This document shows positions 42,476 through 52,121 of a stretch of DNA of 64,000 nt, one piece after another. A program made the position numbers and the translations under genes. A model generated the notes under the pieces. The model searched no databases. It saw only the letters and a program-made list of their open reading frames with translations, and had not been told where the DNA came from. The stretch is taken from assembly GCA_001600355.1 (NCBI GenBank), contig BCJU01000002.1:3348001-3412000 (forward strand), given 5' to 3'. Source of the DNA: Meira nashicola (lineage: Eukaryota; Basidiomycota; Exobasidiomycetes; Exobasidiales; Brachybasidiaceae). The first letter of the stretch is position 1. Every line of letters starts with the position of its first letter.

Positions 42476-43930
42476 TTATTCATCTTCTTGCCATGTCCCT
42501 TTGGCTTTCTCTTCACTCATTGCTTGCCATGCTTGTGCAAACAGATCATCTTCTTCATCACGCTTCTTCTTTCGGTCTTCTGTTTGTTGTCTCTTGTGTG
42601 CTTTATTAATTGGATCAGCATGATCATCTTCGCTTGTCGTGTCATCACTCATGCTCACATCCCCTTCATTGTCGTATTGAAGATGACTTTGATGTCTTTG
42701 CGATGCCGATTTGATTAATCCGGCAAGATTCGTAGACGTTCCACTGCCGAATTCTTCGGTCAAATCATCTTGATCGTTAGGCAAGTCTATTTGAATACGT
42801 TGAGGTAAATTAGCAATAGAATTAGTTGGCGTAGTGTCCATATCAGGAACACGTTCATGAATTTGTAGAGAATCGATTAAATCCAAAAATCCTTCTGCTG
42901 TACCTTTGGTATCAGCACGACGTTTTGCATGATCGCGTGCAACGATTGTAGCTTGACCGGATAAGACGTCGTCGCGATTGTCTGATTGTGAGAGTACGGG
43001 TGAAATTGGTGTGGGTAAAACTGGTGACATGACTTTATCAGGTCTAGGAGAATTGATTACATCTTCATCATCTGATAAACGATCCACCTCTCCTTTTTCT
43101 TCTAAATCTTCCAATAATTCAATTTCTGTCCAATGTTCTTCATCCATTAAACGTTCCCATTTACCTCCTTCTTCTACTTCATTTCCCAATCCGTGATGAT
43201 CTTTTATTCCGCTTCCAAACATTTCATCACTAACGTCTTTTTGTACTTTTCGCGTTGATTCTCCATTATTCAAAACCCAACGTGACACCCATTCTCCTCT
43301 TCGCCAACATGCATTACTGCAAAACGAATTTTGACCGCCTGCGTCATCCCTTTCATCACGTTCCATCGTTCGTCTACTTAATGAGATTCGATAACGTGGT
43401 GCATCAAGCGGTAAAGCTGAATTGGATTGTGATAGATGTGGCTTCTTTGGCTTTTTATCACAAGTAGGATAAGCGCATTTGTATGCTAAATGTCTTTCTT
43501 GTAAAATTTGTAACCAAGCCGGTAAAGATAATTGAGTAAGTGCTCTTTTTAGCATACTTTTTTCTAATTGCGATCCTGAAGCGATTAACATATGTTGCCA
43601 CATAAACACTTTTGCTTCTTTTTGTCTTCTTTCTTGAAAACTTTCCGCTAATAATTTTACGTCAGACATTTGAACAGAAGAAGGTGGCATAAATTGATTT
43701 CGATCTTGTTGTTGTTGTTGATGATGTTTATTCATCGCCCATCTTGATGGTCCTGCTTGATTAGAAGCATGAATTGCAGCTCTTGGATTAGCTGCCATTT
43801 GTTTAAGTTCATCAGGTGGTAATTGAACCAAAAGATTCGCATGTGCTTGTGGCATTCTACCTCTTGATGTCATTGTTGTAATTGTGCCATTGGCTCTTGG
43901 CCGATCGTACGAATCCTGTCGTGTGTTCAT
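42476..43930 (-). CDS. RTR1: RTR1/RPAP2-type RNA polymerase II CTD phosphatase
   Basis: RTR1-family proteins dephosphorylate the Pol II C-terminal domain (Ser5) and help nuclear import of Pol II. The 484-residue product has helices at about 90-145 (LLAESFQERRQKEAKVFMW). The family zinc site follows: CAYPTC near 155-160 and FCSNACWRRGEWV near 203-215, with RYRISLSRR between. The rest is acidic and probably disordered, ending with SEEKAKGTWQEDE. A short Gln run occurs near residue 70. The ATG is at 43928-43930. The family call rests on the Cys spacing and surrounding residues. Confidence 0.85.
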   Translation of the reverse strand: MNTRQDSYDRPRANGTITTMTSRGRMPQAHANLLVQLPPDELKQMAANPRAAIHASNQAGPSRWAMNKHHQQQQQDRNQFMPPSSVQMSDVKLLAESFQERRQKEAKVFMWQHMLIASGSQLEKSMLKRALTQLSLPAWLQILQERHLAYKCAYPTCDKKPKKPHLSQSNSALPLDAPRYRISLSRRTMERDERDDAGGQNSFCSNACWRRGEWVSRWVLNNGESTRKVQKDVSDEMFGSGIKDHHGLGNEVEEGGKWERLMDEEHWTEIELLEDLEEKGEVDRLSDDEDVINSPRPDKVMSPVLPTPISPVLSQSDNRDDVLSGQATIVARDHAKRRADTKGTAEGFLDLIDSLQIHERVPDMDTTPTNSIANLPQRIQIDLPNDQDDLTEEFGSGTSTNLAGLIKSASQRHQSHLQYDNEGDVSMSDDTTSEDDHADPINKAHKRQQTEDRKKKRDEEDDLFAQAWQAMSEEKAKGTWQEDE

Positions 43931-44356
43931 CCTGAATAGACATATGTGAAAAAGTTAAATATATAAGTGTGTGTGTGTAAAATGGATTTGAATAACAAGT
44001 TGAAAGAGAACAAGTATAAATGCAACAGGTGTTGATGTACATAGTTTACTTGTTGGGTGAGCTAAACAACAAACCCTTGCTCGGATCATCATTCCAGGGC
44101 GGCTTTAATATTTTTTTGGAGTATTTAAAGTGTGGAGTACACACACGCATTTATTCAGGCAAATCATCAGAAAAAGCTTAAAATCAAAGACTGAGCAAAC
44201 CGCACGTGGAATGCTGACCTTTTTATTTGGGCTTTGGATGGGAAGTTCGTCCTTGGCATTAATTAGTACTACATGGGCTGTGCTTTGCTCCACACTTGTG
44301 CTGCAGACGACACTTTCGTTTTACCTTCACAGCCATCATTGTACATACACTTCAAG
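43931..44356. other. Divergent promoter region between RTR1 and the BBC1/DPH4 gene
   Basis: About 425 bp with a CACGTG at 44203-44208. An upstream in-frame ATG at 44273 could extend the downstream protein by 28 residues, but the ATG at 44357 fits better. Nothing else is seen. Confidence 0.45.
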
Positions 44357-46654
44357 ATGGCTCCTTATAATCCTATGAAAAAGCATATGGATAAATTAGA
44401 TGAATGGGGTTCGGATCATATGAAAAAGTTTAATAATCAACGTGATGCAGGAAGTGGTGCTTCTTTTTCGGATAAGTTAAAAATTGCAAGAGGAAAAGAT
44501 GATAGATGGGAAAGAACAAAAAAGCCAAACGAAACTGAAGAAGGAGAAACAGTTGTTCCAAATCGATCTGCTAGATTACCACCAGCACCAACAAATACTT
44601 ATGCTGGAGCTCGTACTACAGGCGTTCCACCACCTCCGCCTCCTCAACGAAGCGGCAGTGGTGCACCTCCTCCACCGCCCAGTCGTTCGACTAATTCAAT
44701 AGCCACTGCTGTACCACCACCATCACTTCCAAGACGGATGAACAACGAAGCTGGAACGAGTAATCCTCCACCCCCTTATCCTTCTTCTGCACCTGCTCCA
44801 CCCACAAGAGGTTTAAGTCAAAATAACATGGCAACAGGATCAGAGCATATAGAATTCTCTAAATTTGGACCGGAAGATAAAGAGGCATTCTTTGATTTGC
44901 TAGATGAGTACTTTGCCCAACGATTGAATGTTTCTACCGGTAATTCATCATCTGCTACTGCTGCTCGTGTCAATCCAATTGCTTCGGCTGACATCGTCAC
45001 TACCTCTCCTTCTGCTGCTTCTCAAAAGGCTTTTAGACGTGATCCACCCAAACCTTCTGGACCTGGAATAAAATCTACGATTGGCAAAACAACATCTGCT
45101 ACACCCGCAGTGCCTAAAACAGCCACTAGTGCTTGGTCATATCCGAAATTGACTGCATCTAACCATCCTTATTCCGAAACATGCAAAGCATTAAGTTGTG
45201 CCTCGTTTATGGTCTATAGAGATTCTTATCCAGAATGGTCAGGGAATATGCCATGGTTCTCACAACCAAATCCTATGCCTTCGTCTTTGAAAGGAAGGAG
45301 AGATATTGCATGGTCATCTTCAAGTATATATAGAGGACAAGATCATACTTTGATGGGTGCTTGTTTATTTGAAGATTTGAGCTGTCTTTGGTGGAGAATA
45401 CAATGGAAAGGCAACGCGCCTGCTGCGACTGCTCAAGTAGATTGTGCGTATCGTGAACCACCGGAAGCATTTGATGATGAAGGTAGGTTGCAAGAAGCAA
45501 GTCGTGGATTTGGAGATTGGATCGCAGGATTCGCCGAACAGAGTGAAGCCAATAAACGACCGGTTGGAGATGGCGAATGTTGGACTTTGGCTGCAGAAGC
45601 GATCAAGTATACTAACAATACAGCGCAATTGACACCTGATAATCGTTTGGTGACCTCTATTGGACGTACACATGGACATTTAATTTATGCTGCAAAAGCG
45701 GAAAAAGGTAAAGGTCAATGTGGAAGGTGGAGAGGAGGTGATCGGATAAGAAACAATTGGGGTGGTATCCGACGTGGTGATATAATTGAATGGAAGACGG
45801 CACGATGTAGCGAAGCAGGTGCACCAAAAGGAAGTTATATGACATTAGGTGCACCAGAGCATACTGCTGTCATTATCTCCAATTCACCTGTTCCAGAGCG
45901 ATTAAGTCAAATGAAAGGAAAAAAGAGCAAAACAAACAAAGAAGATACTCATTATAGTATCTTAGGCGTAAAGCCAACTGCGACACAAGCTGAAATTCGT
46001 TCGGCTTATTTGGCCGGTGCACGTAAACATCATCCCGACCGACACGTTGGAGTAGTGAATCAGGATGATGAGCATATTCAAAGATTGAATGAAGCCCATG
46101 CAACGCTAACGGATGCAAGACTACGAGAAGCGTATGATATACAGCTGCAAAGTGGAAGGGCAAACAAATCTACTCGATCCAATCAAAGTAGAATATCTGC
46201 AACTGTTGATTTAGATTCTATGGAAACTGTTGATGGAAGTGAAACTTTAACGTTTTTTCATCCTTGTAGATGTGGTAATGGATTTTATGTTGATGAAAAT
46301 CAACTTCAACAATCTTCTGCTCCTATCGTTGGATGTTCAGGTTGTAGTGAACAAATCAAAATTGTTTCTGATCCTTCGTTGGTGACAAAAGAAGCAGAAG
46401 CAGAAACAGAAGAGGAAGATGTGGATGATGATGTTACTCAACCAGAATTAGCGCCTTGGGAATTAGGATCGTTTACAACTATTGAACAAAGTGCAGGTCA
46501 AATTCCAACAAGAAGAACGTATAATTTAGCAGCAGATAGTTTTACAGAAGGTGAAATTTGGATTTATAGACCTGTATGGGAAAAAGAATATTTAGGTGGT
46601 GCTGTTCAACCTGGTTGGCCACCTGCTTTACCTAATTGGCAATCATTGACGTAA
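44357..46654 (+). CDS. BBC1-type actin-patch protein with an internal DPH4 (J-domain plus zinc finger) module
   Basis: One open frame encodes 765 residues from the ATG at 44357 (MAPYNPMKKHMDKLDEWGSD). Residues about 60-160 are proline-rich (PPPPPP runs), typical of actin-patch proteins. From about 250 a BBC1/AIM3-like cysteine-protease fold begins: AWSYPKLTASNHPYSETC, then DGECWTLAAEAI (Cys near 406), HGHLIYAA (His near 438) and GDIIEWKTARC. After HTAVIISN a complete J domain appears at about 529-595 (HYSILGVKPTATQAEIRSAY, with the HPD of KHHPDRH). A CSL-type zinc finger follows at about 635-670 (CRCGNGFYV ... CSGCSEQIKI), matching DPH4/DNAJC24. The last ~75 residues (EGEIWIYRPVWEKEYLG) read like the end of the BBC1-type domain. 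DPH4 supports diphthamide synthesis on eEF2. I see no consensus donor or stop that would separate the modules. Confidence 0.75.
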   Translation: MAPYNPMKKHMDKLDEWGSDHMKKFNNQRDAGSGASFSDKLKIARGKDDRWERTKKPNETEEGETVVPNRSARLPPAPTNTYAGARTTGVPPPPPPQRSGSGAPPPPPSRSTNSIATAVPPPSLPRRMNNEAGTSNPPPPYPSSAPAPPTRGLSQNNMATGSEHIEFSKFGPEDKEAFFDLLDEYFAQRLNVSTGNSSSATAARVNPIASADIVTTSPSAASQKAFRRDPPKPSGPGIKSTIGKTTSATPAVPKTATSAWSYPKLTASNHPYSETCKALSCASFMVYRDSYPEWSGNMPWFSQPNPMPSSLKGRRDIAWSSSSIYRGQDHTLMGACLFEDLSCLWWRIQWKGNAPAATAQVDCAYREPPEAFDDEGRLQEASRGFGDWIAGFAEQSEANKRPVGDGECWTLAAEAIKYTNNTAQLTPDNRLVTSIGRTHGHLIYAAKAEKGKGQCGRWRGGDRIRNNWGGIRRGDIIEWKTARCSEAGAPKGSYMTLGAPEHTAVIISNSPVPERLSQMKGKKSKTNKEDTHYSILGVKPTATQAEIRSAYLAGARKHHPDRHVGVVNQDDEHIQRLNEAHATLTDARLREAYDIQLQSGRANKSTRSNQSRISATVDLDSMETVDGSETLTFFHPCRCGNGFYVDENQLQQSSAPIVGCSGCSEQIKIVSDPSLVTKEAEAETEEEDVDDDVTQPELAPWELGSFTTIEQSAGQIPTRRTYNLAADSFTEGEIWIYRPVWEKEYLGGAVQPGWPPALPNWQSLT

Positions 46655-46812
46655 TTCTTGTAAATTGTATGATAGTATATACTTACAGATTTTTGTATTG
46701 AAAAGCAGTTAGAGACTTAAACGCGGAAAATAAATCTGCGTAGGATTAGTACTACTTTCCACAAGCGCGTGTTGAGAAAAAATAAACTTGATTCCGAACA
46801 ACAACGACCAAG

Positions 46813-47397
46813 ATGTCAATGATCAGGATAGGAATATTGGGAAGGCAGAGTTGGATGGTGGGATTATCTTTACGTCAAATTTCCACAACTAGGATAATAC
46901 AAACATCATCAAATCCTTCTTCTGTTCCTCAATTAACTTTATATACCGGTACAGATTGTCAATTATGCGATGTAGCGAAAGAAGTTTTAGAAAAAGTTGC
47001 AAAAGAGGTAAGGGTTATAATAAATAATATAACATCATTCCTATACTGAAATTATTCAATTTTTTATTGTTGTCAGTCACATTTTGATTTACATCTCTAT
47101 GACATTCGTGATGATTCTTTACCGGATATTGCAAAGTGGAGAAGGGCATATCAGTATGGTGAGTGAAGCTTAAGTTTAGATTTCTTGACGAACATCAACC
47201 GCTCAGGCTTGCTTTTTGTTGCTTATTTAGACATTCCGGTATTACACTTGAATGGAAAAGGTGAATATGATTGGATCAGAGAAAAGGAAGAAATTACTCT
47301 AACTTAATTCACTCTTCTCTCTACAGAAATTGCACGACATAGACTCAATAAAGAAAGTGTTTTAGATCAAATAAAGCAAGCTACCAATCAGTCCTAA
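46813..47397 (+). CDS. Mitochondrial glutaredoxin-like protein (DUF836/YDR286C type)
   Basis: There are four exons: 46813-47007, 47077-47158, 47231-47260 and 47327-47397. The introns are 69, 72 and 66 nt (donors GTAAGG, GTGAGT, GTGAAT; acceptors TCAG, TTAG, ACAG). The spliced product is 125 residues. The frame stays open across all junctions, including a 30-nt third exon. After a basic N-terminal signal (residues ~1-37) it has the thioredoxin-fold motif LTLYTGTDCQLCDVA with a CxxC. HLYDIRDDSLPDIAKW and YQYDIPVLHLNGKEIARHR follow, with the cis-Pro in DIPVL. This matches the short glutaredoxin-like C5orf63/YDR286C family. The redox role is inferred. It is the most intron-dense gene in the window. 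Confidence 0.82.
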
Positions 47398-47468
47398 AAC
47401 AATCAAAATGGTGATGTATTTGTATTAGATCTTAAAATTTATCATACAATATAGTGTACTTTTTTTCC

Positions 47469-49454
47469 TTATACAGCACTTGCCGGTGTAACATTACGTA
47501 CTTTCCTTGCTATCCAAAATTCAGGTGCATATTCATATGTTAACATTGAATATGGATTACCAGTATATGGTTGAGGTTTCATCGTTCGTTGTTCTTCAAT
47601 AACGAATCCCATTAATTCAATTAATCCAATCGCTTCTTCTAACGTTAATTCTATACTGATTTCTCCATTCGCTGCACCTTCGAAATGCCATAATAATGGT
47701 CCTATATTTATCCAAACGCCATCGATGGGTAAAACATGATTAATCACTTCCAAATAAAGTGCAAAATTACGTGCAGTATCGATAAAGAAACATGTTGCAA
47801 TCGAATGCCATGCACCACGTTCTTGTTCTTTCGAATAAACTTCAACGAATTCACCTGCAACCATTGAAAAATCAATATGTGAAGGTAAATCAGTAGGATT
47901 GATATCGGGAATCTTTATAGCTCGTAACATATCCGTTGCCGTTCTCCAATTAGAAGAAGAATGAATGAAAGGATAAAGGACGTGTTGGTTGGTAGAAGTT
48001 GTCTTGTTTAGGATAAAGTGTGACGCTAGTAACATGAAAAAGCTGAATTCGTTCCCTTGACAACTGAAACCTTGCCATGCAATCTCAAAAGCAAGTCGAC
48101 CTAAGCCTGCACCTGGAACTAAAATTCGTATCTGTCCACGTTGAGCAGACGGTACATGGGCAAATCGTTTTTCCAGGGCTTCCAGAATAGGATCATAAGC
48201 CGCTTCACGTTCTGAAACACCCTCTTCACTCCAATCACGTACGAATTGTTTCAACGTACTTCGAACTTTATCGACATCGTGATTGGATACTTGCTTCTCT
48301 TTCCCTGCTTCTTTTGAGGAAGGTGTGGCGCTTTGTGATCTAGTTTTGACACGATGATCTCTTCCACTACTTCCACTACCGCTTGATTCGTTATGTTCTC
48401 CTTCTGCTGATATATGTTTTTCAGGTGGCACTTCTCTCTTTGCGCTCTCTAATTTACCTTCACTTCTGCTTAATTCTTCTGCTTCACCCAAAAATCCTTT
48501 TGAGTCAGACACAATTTGCGATAAAAAGTCTGAATTTCTACGTATCCGATCATCAATTTCGTCTAGTCTGGCTTTGAATCCTCTACCACCTATGATCATA
48601 GAATGTTCCTCGGTCGCAGAACCTTCTCTTTCTAATAGCGGCCCAGGAAGTGCAGGTCCTAAAGAAGAGAATAATAATCGATGTGATCTAGGTAAAGAAT
48701 AAAATGATTTCCTTCTTGCATTATTTGCTGCTAAGGAATAACTCAGATAAGTATCAAATGCTCTTAGCACACTTTCGAAATGTGCACGTTCTTTATCCTG
48801 ATCATCTTCTGAACTTGAATTGTTTGAATTGATTTGTTGCTCTTCTACTTCTCTTTCTTCAGATTGTGCTGGTAATCTCTCTTGTTCTTCTGTCATTTTT
48901 GTATCATTAATCCTTCCGCGTATCGGCCTTCCTCTTGAGATCGCTCTACTCCACTCTTCCGGTTCTGCACTTATTGCACGCCTATATCGATAAGAATTCA
49001 AATCTCCTGAATCATAAGAAGAAGCAGAAGAAGTTGAAGCATTAGAAGAATTCGAAGTTCTCCTATCAGAACGTGAAGTTGATCGATTAGCAGTTGCACT
49101 TGTTGCGGCGGCGGCGGCGGCGGCGGTAGTTTGATCAACTTTTGCGTTTCTCGGATAGGGAAACCAAGGCCTTTTCTCGTATGTAGATGTAGCTGTAGAT
49201 GATGTAGGTACACCTGTTAGAATGACAGCTGATTGAGAAATCGTTCTTCTGGAACTAGAATTATTTCTCGGGTGAGGATCGTTTGGCGTTGGAGTTTTTG
49301 ATCGAGCCGGACGTCTAGACGTTCCTAATGGTTTAATAGGTCTTGCTTGTCTTTGTTTCGATTCTACTGATGACGTTCTCTCCGCCTTTTCCTCTTTATC
49401 CTCGATTCTATTGTCATCATATCGTTCATCAGATGAAGATGGTCGAAAGTTCAT
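47469..49454 (-). CDS. Carnosine N-methyltransferase-like (N2227 family) protein
   Basis: This is a SAM-dependent methyltransferase of the N2227/CARNMT1 family (yeast YNL092W). The 661-residue product starts at the ATG at 49452-49454; the frame extends upstream only via TTG. The first ~225 residues are disordered, with a poly-Ala run near 113-120 encoded by consecutive GCC codons. The family-specific part follows: NARRKSFYSLPRSHRLLFSS, RDWSEEGVSEREAAYDPI, the SAM-binding motif ILVPGAGLGRLAFEIA (near 440), CQGNEFSFFMLLASHFILN, FFIDTARNFALYLEVINHVL and GVWINIGPLLWHF. Human CARNMT1 methylates carnosine; the substrate in fungi is not shown here. Confidence 0.9.
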   Translation of the reverse strand: MNFRPSSSDERYDDNRIEDKEEKAERTSSVESKQRQARPIKPLGTSRRPARSKTPTPNDPHPRNNSSSRRTISQSAVILTGVPTSSTATSTYEKRPWFPYPRNAKVDQTTAAAAAAATSATANRSTSRSDRRTSNSSNASTSSASSYDSGDLNSYRYRRAISAEPEEWSRAISRGRPIRGRINDTKMTEEQERLPAQSEEREVEEQQINSNNSSSEDDQDKERAHFESVLRAFDTYLSYSLAANNARRKSFYSLPRSHRLLFSSLGPALPGPLLEREGSATEEHSMIIGGRGFKARLDEIDDRIRRNSDFLSQIVSDSKGFLGEAEELSRSEGKLESAKREVPPEKHISAEGEHNESSGSGSSGRDHRVKTRSQSATPSSKEAGKEKQVSNHDVDKVRSTLKQFVRDWSEEGVSEREAAYDPILEALEKRFAHVPSAQRGQIRILVPGAGLGRLAFEIAWQGFSCQGNEFSFFMLLASHFILNKTTSTNQHVLYPFIHSSSNWRTATDMLRAIKIPDINPTDLPSHIDFSMVAGEFVEVYSKEQERGAWHSIATCFFIDTARNFALYLEVINHVLPIDGVWINIGPLLWHFEGAANGEISIELTLEEAIGLIELMGFVIEEQRTMKPQPYTGNPYSMLTYEYAPEFWIARKVRNVTPASAV

Positions 49455-49958
49455 AATACGCAAGAGCGGATAATGGAAGAATTGAAGAAAATGTTAAATT
49501 GGATCAGCATACAATGAACATTTTTTAGGGTTTTATTTTTTTTTCGGTAAAACATCTCCATGGCATTACGGAAAGCAATGCGATGATCTACTGCCCTCTT
49601 GTCCTTCTACCAATGTATAGGTCTAGACTACACACTTTCAACACTTAACTCTCACCTTTCTATTCAGAAATAGGGCAAATGCCGTTATCAATAAAACCAC
49701 TCAAAATGAGAAGGAATGAAACATGTGTATACACACATACACATGCATGGTAGCTTTAATTGCCGCTAAAAAGTATAGATTTGTGCACACGGCACACTGA
49801 AGCCGCGCCTACCATTCTACTCAAAGATAAGAGATTGTATCTGCTCACGTAAGCAGAGGAACGTCTGAGCTGAATCTTAAGACGGGGTTCAACCATATAA
49901 ACAATTAATCATGAATCATATCTAGGGATTCTCTTTTACATACATGTACAGATGTTGT
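49455..49958. other. Spacer between ribose-5-phosphate isomerase stop and methyltransferase start
   Basis: About 500 bp serving as promoter for the methyltransferase. It holds a TCTAGACTACAC sequence related to the recurring motif (49622-49633). A 12-bp palindrome TGTGTATACACA lies at 49724-49735. No gene is supported. Confidence 0.45.
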
Positions 49959-50864
49959 TCATGAAACGATTGGATTTCTGGAGACGTCAAATGTGATTCC
50001 ATTTTGCACTTTTCCGCCAACTTGTTTAGCAGTAATTGTTCCATCATCATTTCCGAAATAAGCAGCTTGACACATATTTGTGAATAATCCAACTTCAATA
50101 ACACCTGTTAAAAGTTTAATCGTTTTAAGTAATTCATCGGGTTGGTTCATAAACTTTTCATCAAATTGAGCATCAATCACAAAATTACCATTATCCGTTA
50201 CCACTGGCCCAGCTTTTGCTTTGCCCATTCGAAGAGCAGCATTTGTACTTCCTAACTTGACTAACTGTCTTTGTACTTTACTCCATGCGAATTCTGCTAC
50301 TTCTATCGGAACGCCTTGTTTCCATCCTGTTCCAAGAATTTCACTATTTTTACGGAAATCTGCAACGATGATAAATGTTTTTGCTGCTTCTGCCAAGACT
50401 TTTTCACGTAATTGACAAGCACCACCACCTTTGATCGCGTTTAAATTTGAATCTACTTCATCGGCTCCGTCGATTGTTACATCAATTTCGGGAAATGAAT
50501 CAACATCACCCAATTTTAATCCACTTTTAACAATTAATTCTTTCGATTGAAATCCAGTAGGAACGAACCATCTATTTGAATTAACTTTTTGGCCTTGTTG
50601 TACAATCCTTTCTACAACATAAGGAACTGTAGATCCTGATCCGATTCCAATGATTTGATGTTCTGGTTTAACATGATTATCTACTGCAGCATATGCAGCC
50701 GCTCTTTTTGCTGCTTCTACACCTTGTAAAGCGTTCAATTGTAGTGGTGCAGCAGCCATTGTAGAAAAATGTGAAAGAGGTCTGACGATTTGCCAAGGTG
50801 AAGATAGCGTGCTCGTTGTTGTCTTTAGTGCTGATCGACAAGGGATACTCAATGATCGAAGCAT
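49959..50864 (-). CDS. RKI1: Ribose-5-phosphate isomerase A
   Basis: RKI1 interconverts ribose-5-phosphate and ribulose-5-phosphate in the pentose phosphate pathway. The 301-residue frame begins with a 35-residue basic Ser/Thr-rich leader (MLRSLSIPCRSALKTT). A second in-frame ATG at residue 36 (MAAAPLQLNALQGVEAAKRA) gives a normal-length cytosolic enzyme. Active-site segments are GIGSGSTVPYVVERI, FPEIDVTIDGADEVD, IKGGGACQLREKVLAEAAK and the C-terminal VIEVGLFTNMCQAAYFGNDD. The leader looks like a mitochondrial signal, so alternative starts could give dual targeting. The ATG is at 50862-50864. Confidence 0.94.
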   Translation of the reverse strand: MLRSLSIPCRSALKTTTSTLSSPWQIVRPLSHFSTMAAAPLQLNALQGVEAAKRAAAYAAVDNHVKPEHQIIGIGSGSTVPYVVERIVQQGQKVNSNRWFVPTGFQSKELIVKSGLKLGDVDSFPEIDVTIDGADEVDSNLNAIKGGGACQLREKVLAEAAKTFIIVADFRKNSEILGTGWKQGVPIEVAEFAWSKVQRQLVKLGSTNAALRMGKAKAGPVVTDNGNFVIDAQFDEKFMNQPDELLKTIKLLTGVIEVGLFTNMCQAAYFGNDDGTITAKQVGGKVQNGITFDVSRNPIVS

Positions 50865-51386
50865 ATGCTATCCCACTACTAATATCTAGGTATTGGAAGT
50901 GTCAGAATGATGATCAAAATAGCATGTGACTTCTTCATGTGCGTGCTTGTGTGGAGCTTTGCATTCGAATCTTCCCAGGGCGGCGGCCAATATACACGAA
51001 CACAATACAGCTGGAACTTTTAGTTCGTGTGGGTCCGTGCCTGCCCTGCTCGTCTTAATTCCGGAGAGCGTGATCGAGAAAGTGGAGATTGAAGGCCGTG
51101 CAAACACTCTGCTTAAACGCCTGTCGACTCAGCGAAGGCCGATCGGAATTTGACTTTTAAAGCGTGAAAATTCTAGCGGCGCACGGTTACGAAACCGAAA
51201 CGAAAGCCAAGTAAGCAACAAATTAAGCACGAAGGAAGCACTTCACGCACGCAATTCATGTGTGTAGAGTTGCATTTTCATTGTTCTGCCAACGAAGCTT
51301 AGCACAAGAGTACAAACAGTCAAATACACGCCACATTAATCCTCTTTCCTGATCATCATCTAGTCTTAGAACACTAATTACTCATA
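50865..51386. other. Divergent promoter region between RKI1 and SOD
   Basis: About 520 bp. GC-richer patches occur near 50950-51000 and 51170-51200. No gene or clear repeat was recognised. Confidence 0.45.
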
Positions 51387-52010
51387 ATGGCTGCTGCAAA
51401 CGAACACACTCTTCCTCAATTGCCATACGCATACAATGCATTGGAGCCTGCAATCAGTGCTCAAATTATGGAAATCCATCATTCCAAGCATCATCAAGCT
51501 TATGTGAACGGATTGAATGCTGCTGAAAAGGCATACGCACAAGCAGCTCAATCAGCTGATGTTCGTAAGCAAATCGAATTGCAATCTGCTATTAAATTTA
51601 ACGGTGGTGGTCATTTGAACCACTCTTTGTTCTGGAAGAACTTGGCACCTCAAAAAGAAGGTGGAGGTCAATTGAAAGATGGACCTTTGAAACAAGCTAT
51701 TGACAAAGACTTTGGCGGATTAGACAAACTCAAAGAACACTTTAACAAGACCACCGCTGCCATTCAAGGATCTGGTTGGGGCTGGGTTGGTTACAACTCT
51801 TTCAACCAACGTTTAGAAGTTGTCACCGCAAAAGATCAAGATCCACTCACATCTCATTACCCAATCATTGGTGTTGATGTTTGGGAACACGCATACTACT
51901 TGCAATACCAAAACTTGCGCCCTAAATACCTTGAAGCTATTTGGTCAGTCGTCAACTTCCAAGAAGCTGAGAAACGTTTCCAAGAAGCTCAAAAGAAGGC
52001 TCAACTCTGA
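51387..52010 (+). CDS. SOD2: Mn/Fe superoxide dismutase without mitochondrial presequence
   Basis: This enzyme dismutates superoxide. The 207-residue product starts [20 protein letters not shown], directly at the mature-enzyme start. An in-frame TAA lies 12 nt upstream of the ATG, so no longer N-terminus can be read without splicing. Metal ligands are visible: the His of [13 protein letters not shown], the His of [11 protein letters not shown], and Asp/His of [13 protein letters not shown]. The Mn-type [10 protein letters not shown] block is also present. The absence of a presequence suggests a cytosolic MnSOD, as known in some fungi. It is a single exon. Confidence 0.93.
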   Translation: MAAANEHTLPQLPYAYNALEPAISAQIMEIHHSKHHQAYVNGLNAAEKAYAQAAQSADVRKQIELQSAIKFNGGGHLNHSLFWKNLAPQKEGGGQLKDGPLKQAIDKDFGGLDKLKEHFNKTTAAIQGSGWGWVGYNSFNQRLEVVTAKDQDPLTSHYPIIGVDVWEHAYYLQYQNLRPKYLEAIWSVVNFQEAEKRFQEAQKKAQL

Positions 52011-52121
52011 CTCTTTGAGAATCAGAAATTTAAAATTTGAACTTTTGTAGGGTTGAAGAAATGAAATAATTTTGAAATGAATTTCTAGTGCGTGAAAAAT
52101 TTTATGAATACATGCTTTGAA

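Noticed and set aside
837..44208. CACGTG hexamers in several promoters (837, 8302, 24281, 32575, 38957, 44203)
   Set aside because: A 6-bp palindrome is expected about 15 times by chance in 64 kb and it also occurs in coding regions, so no enrichment can be claimed.
45880..46445. DPH4 block as a nested gene in a BBC1 intron
   Set aside because: No consensus GTGAGT/GTAAGT donor is present near the upstream junction and the frame stays open throughout. A fused protein is preferred, though an odd donor paired with the CAACCAG at about 46442 cannot be excluded without RNA data.
11127..46654. Apparent chaperone cluster (CDC37, mitochondrial HSP70, HSP90, DPH4-type J domain)
   Set aside because: The genes are spaced over 35 kb, in mixed orientations and among unrelated genes. 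Eukaryotic chaperones are not known to cluster this way, so coincidence is the simplest explanation.
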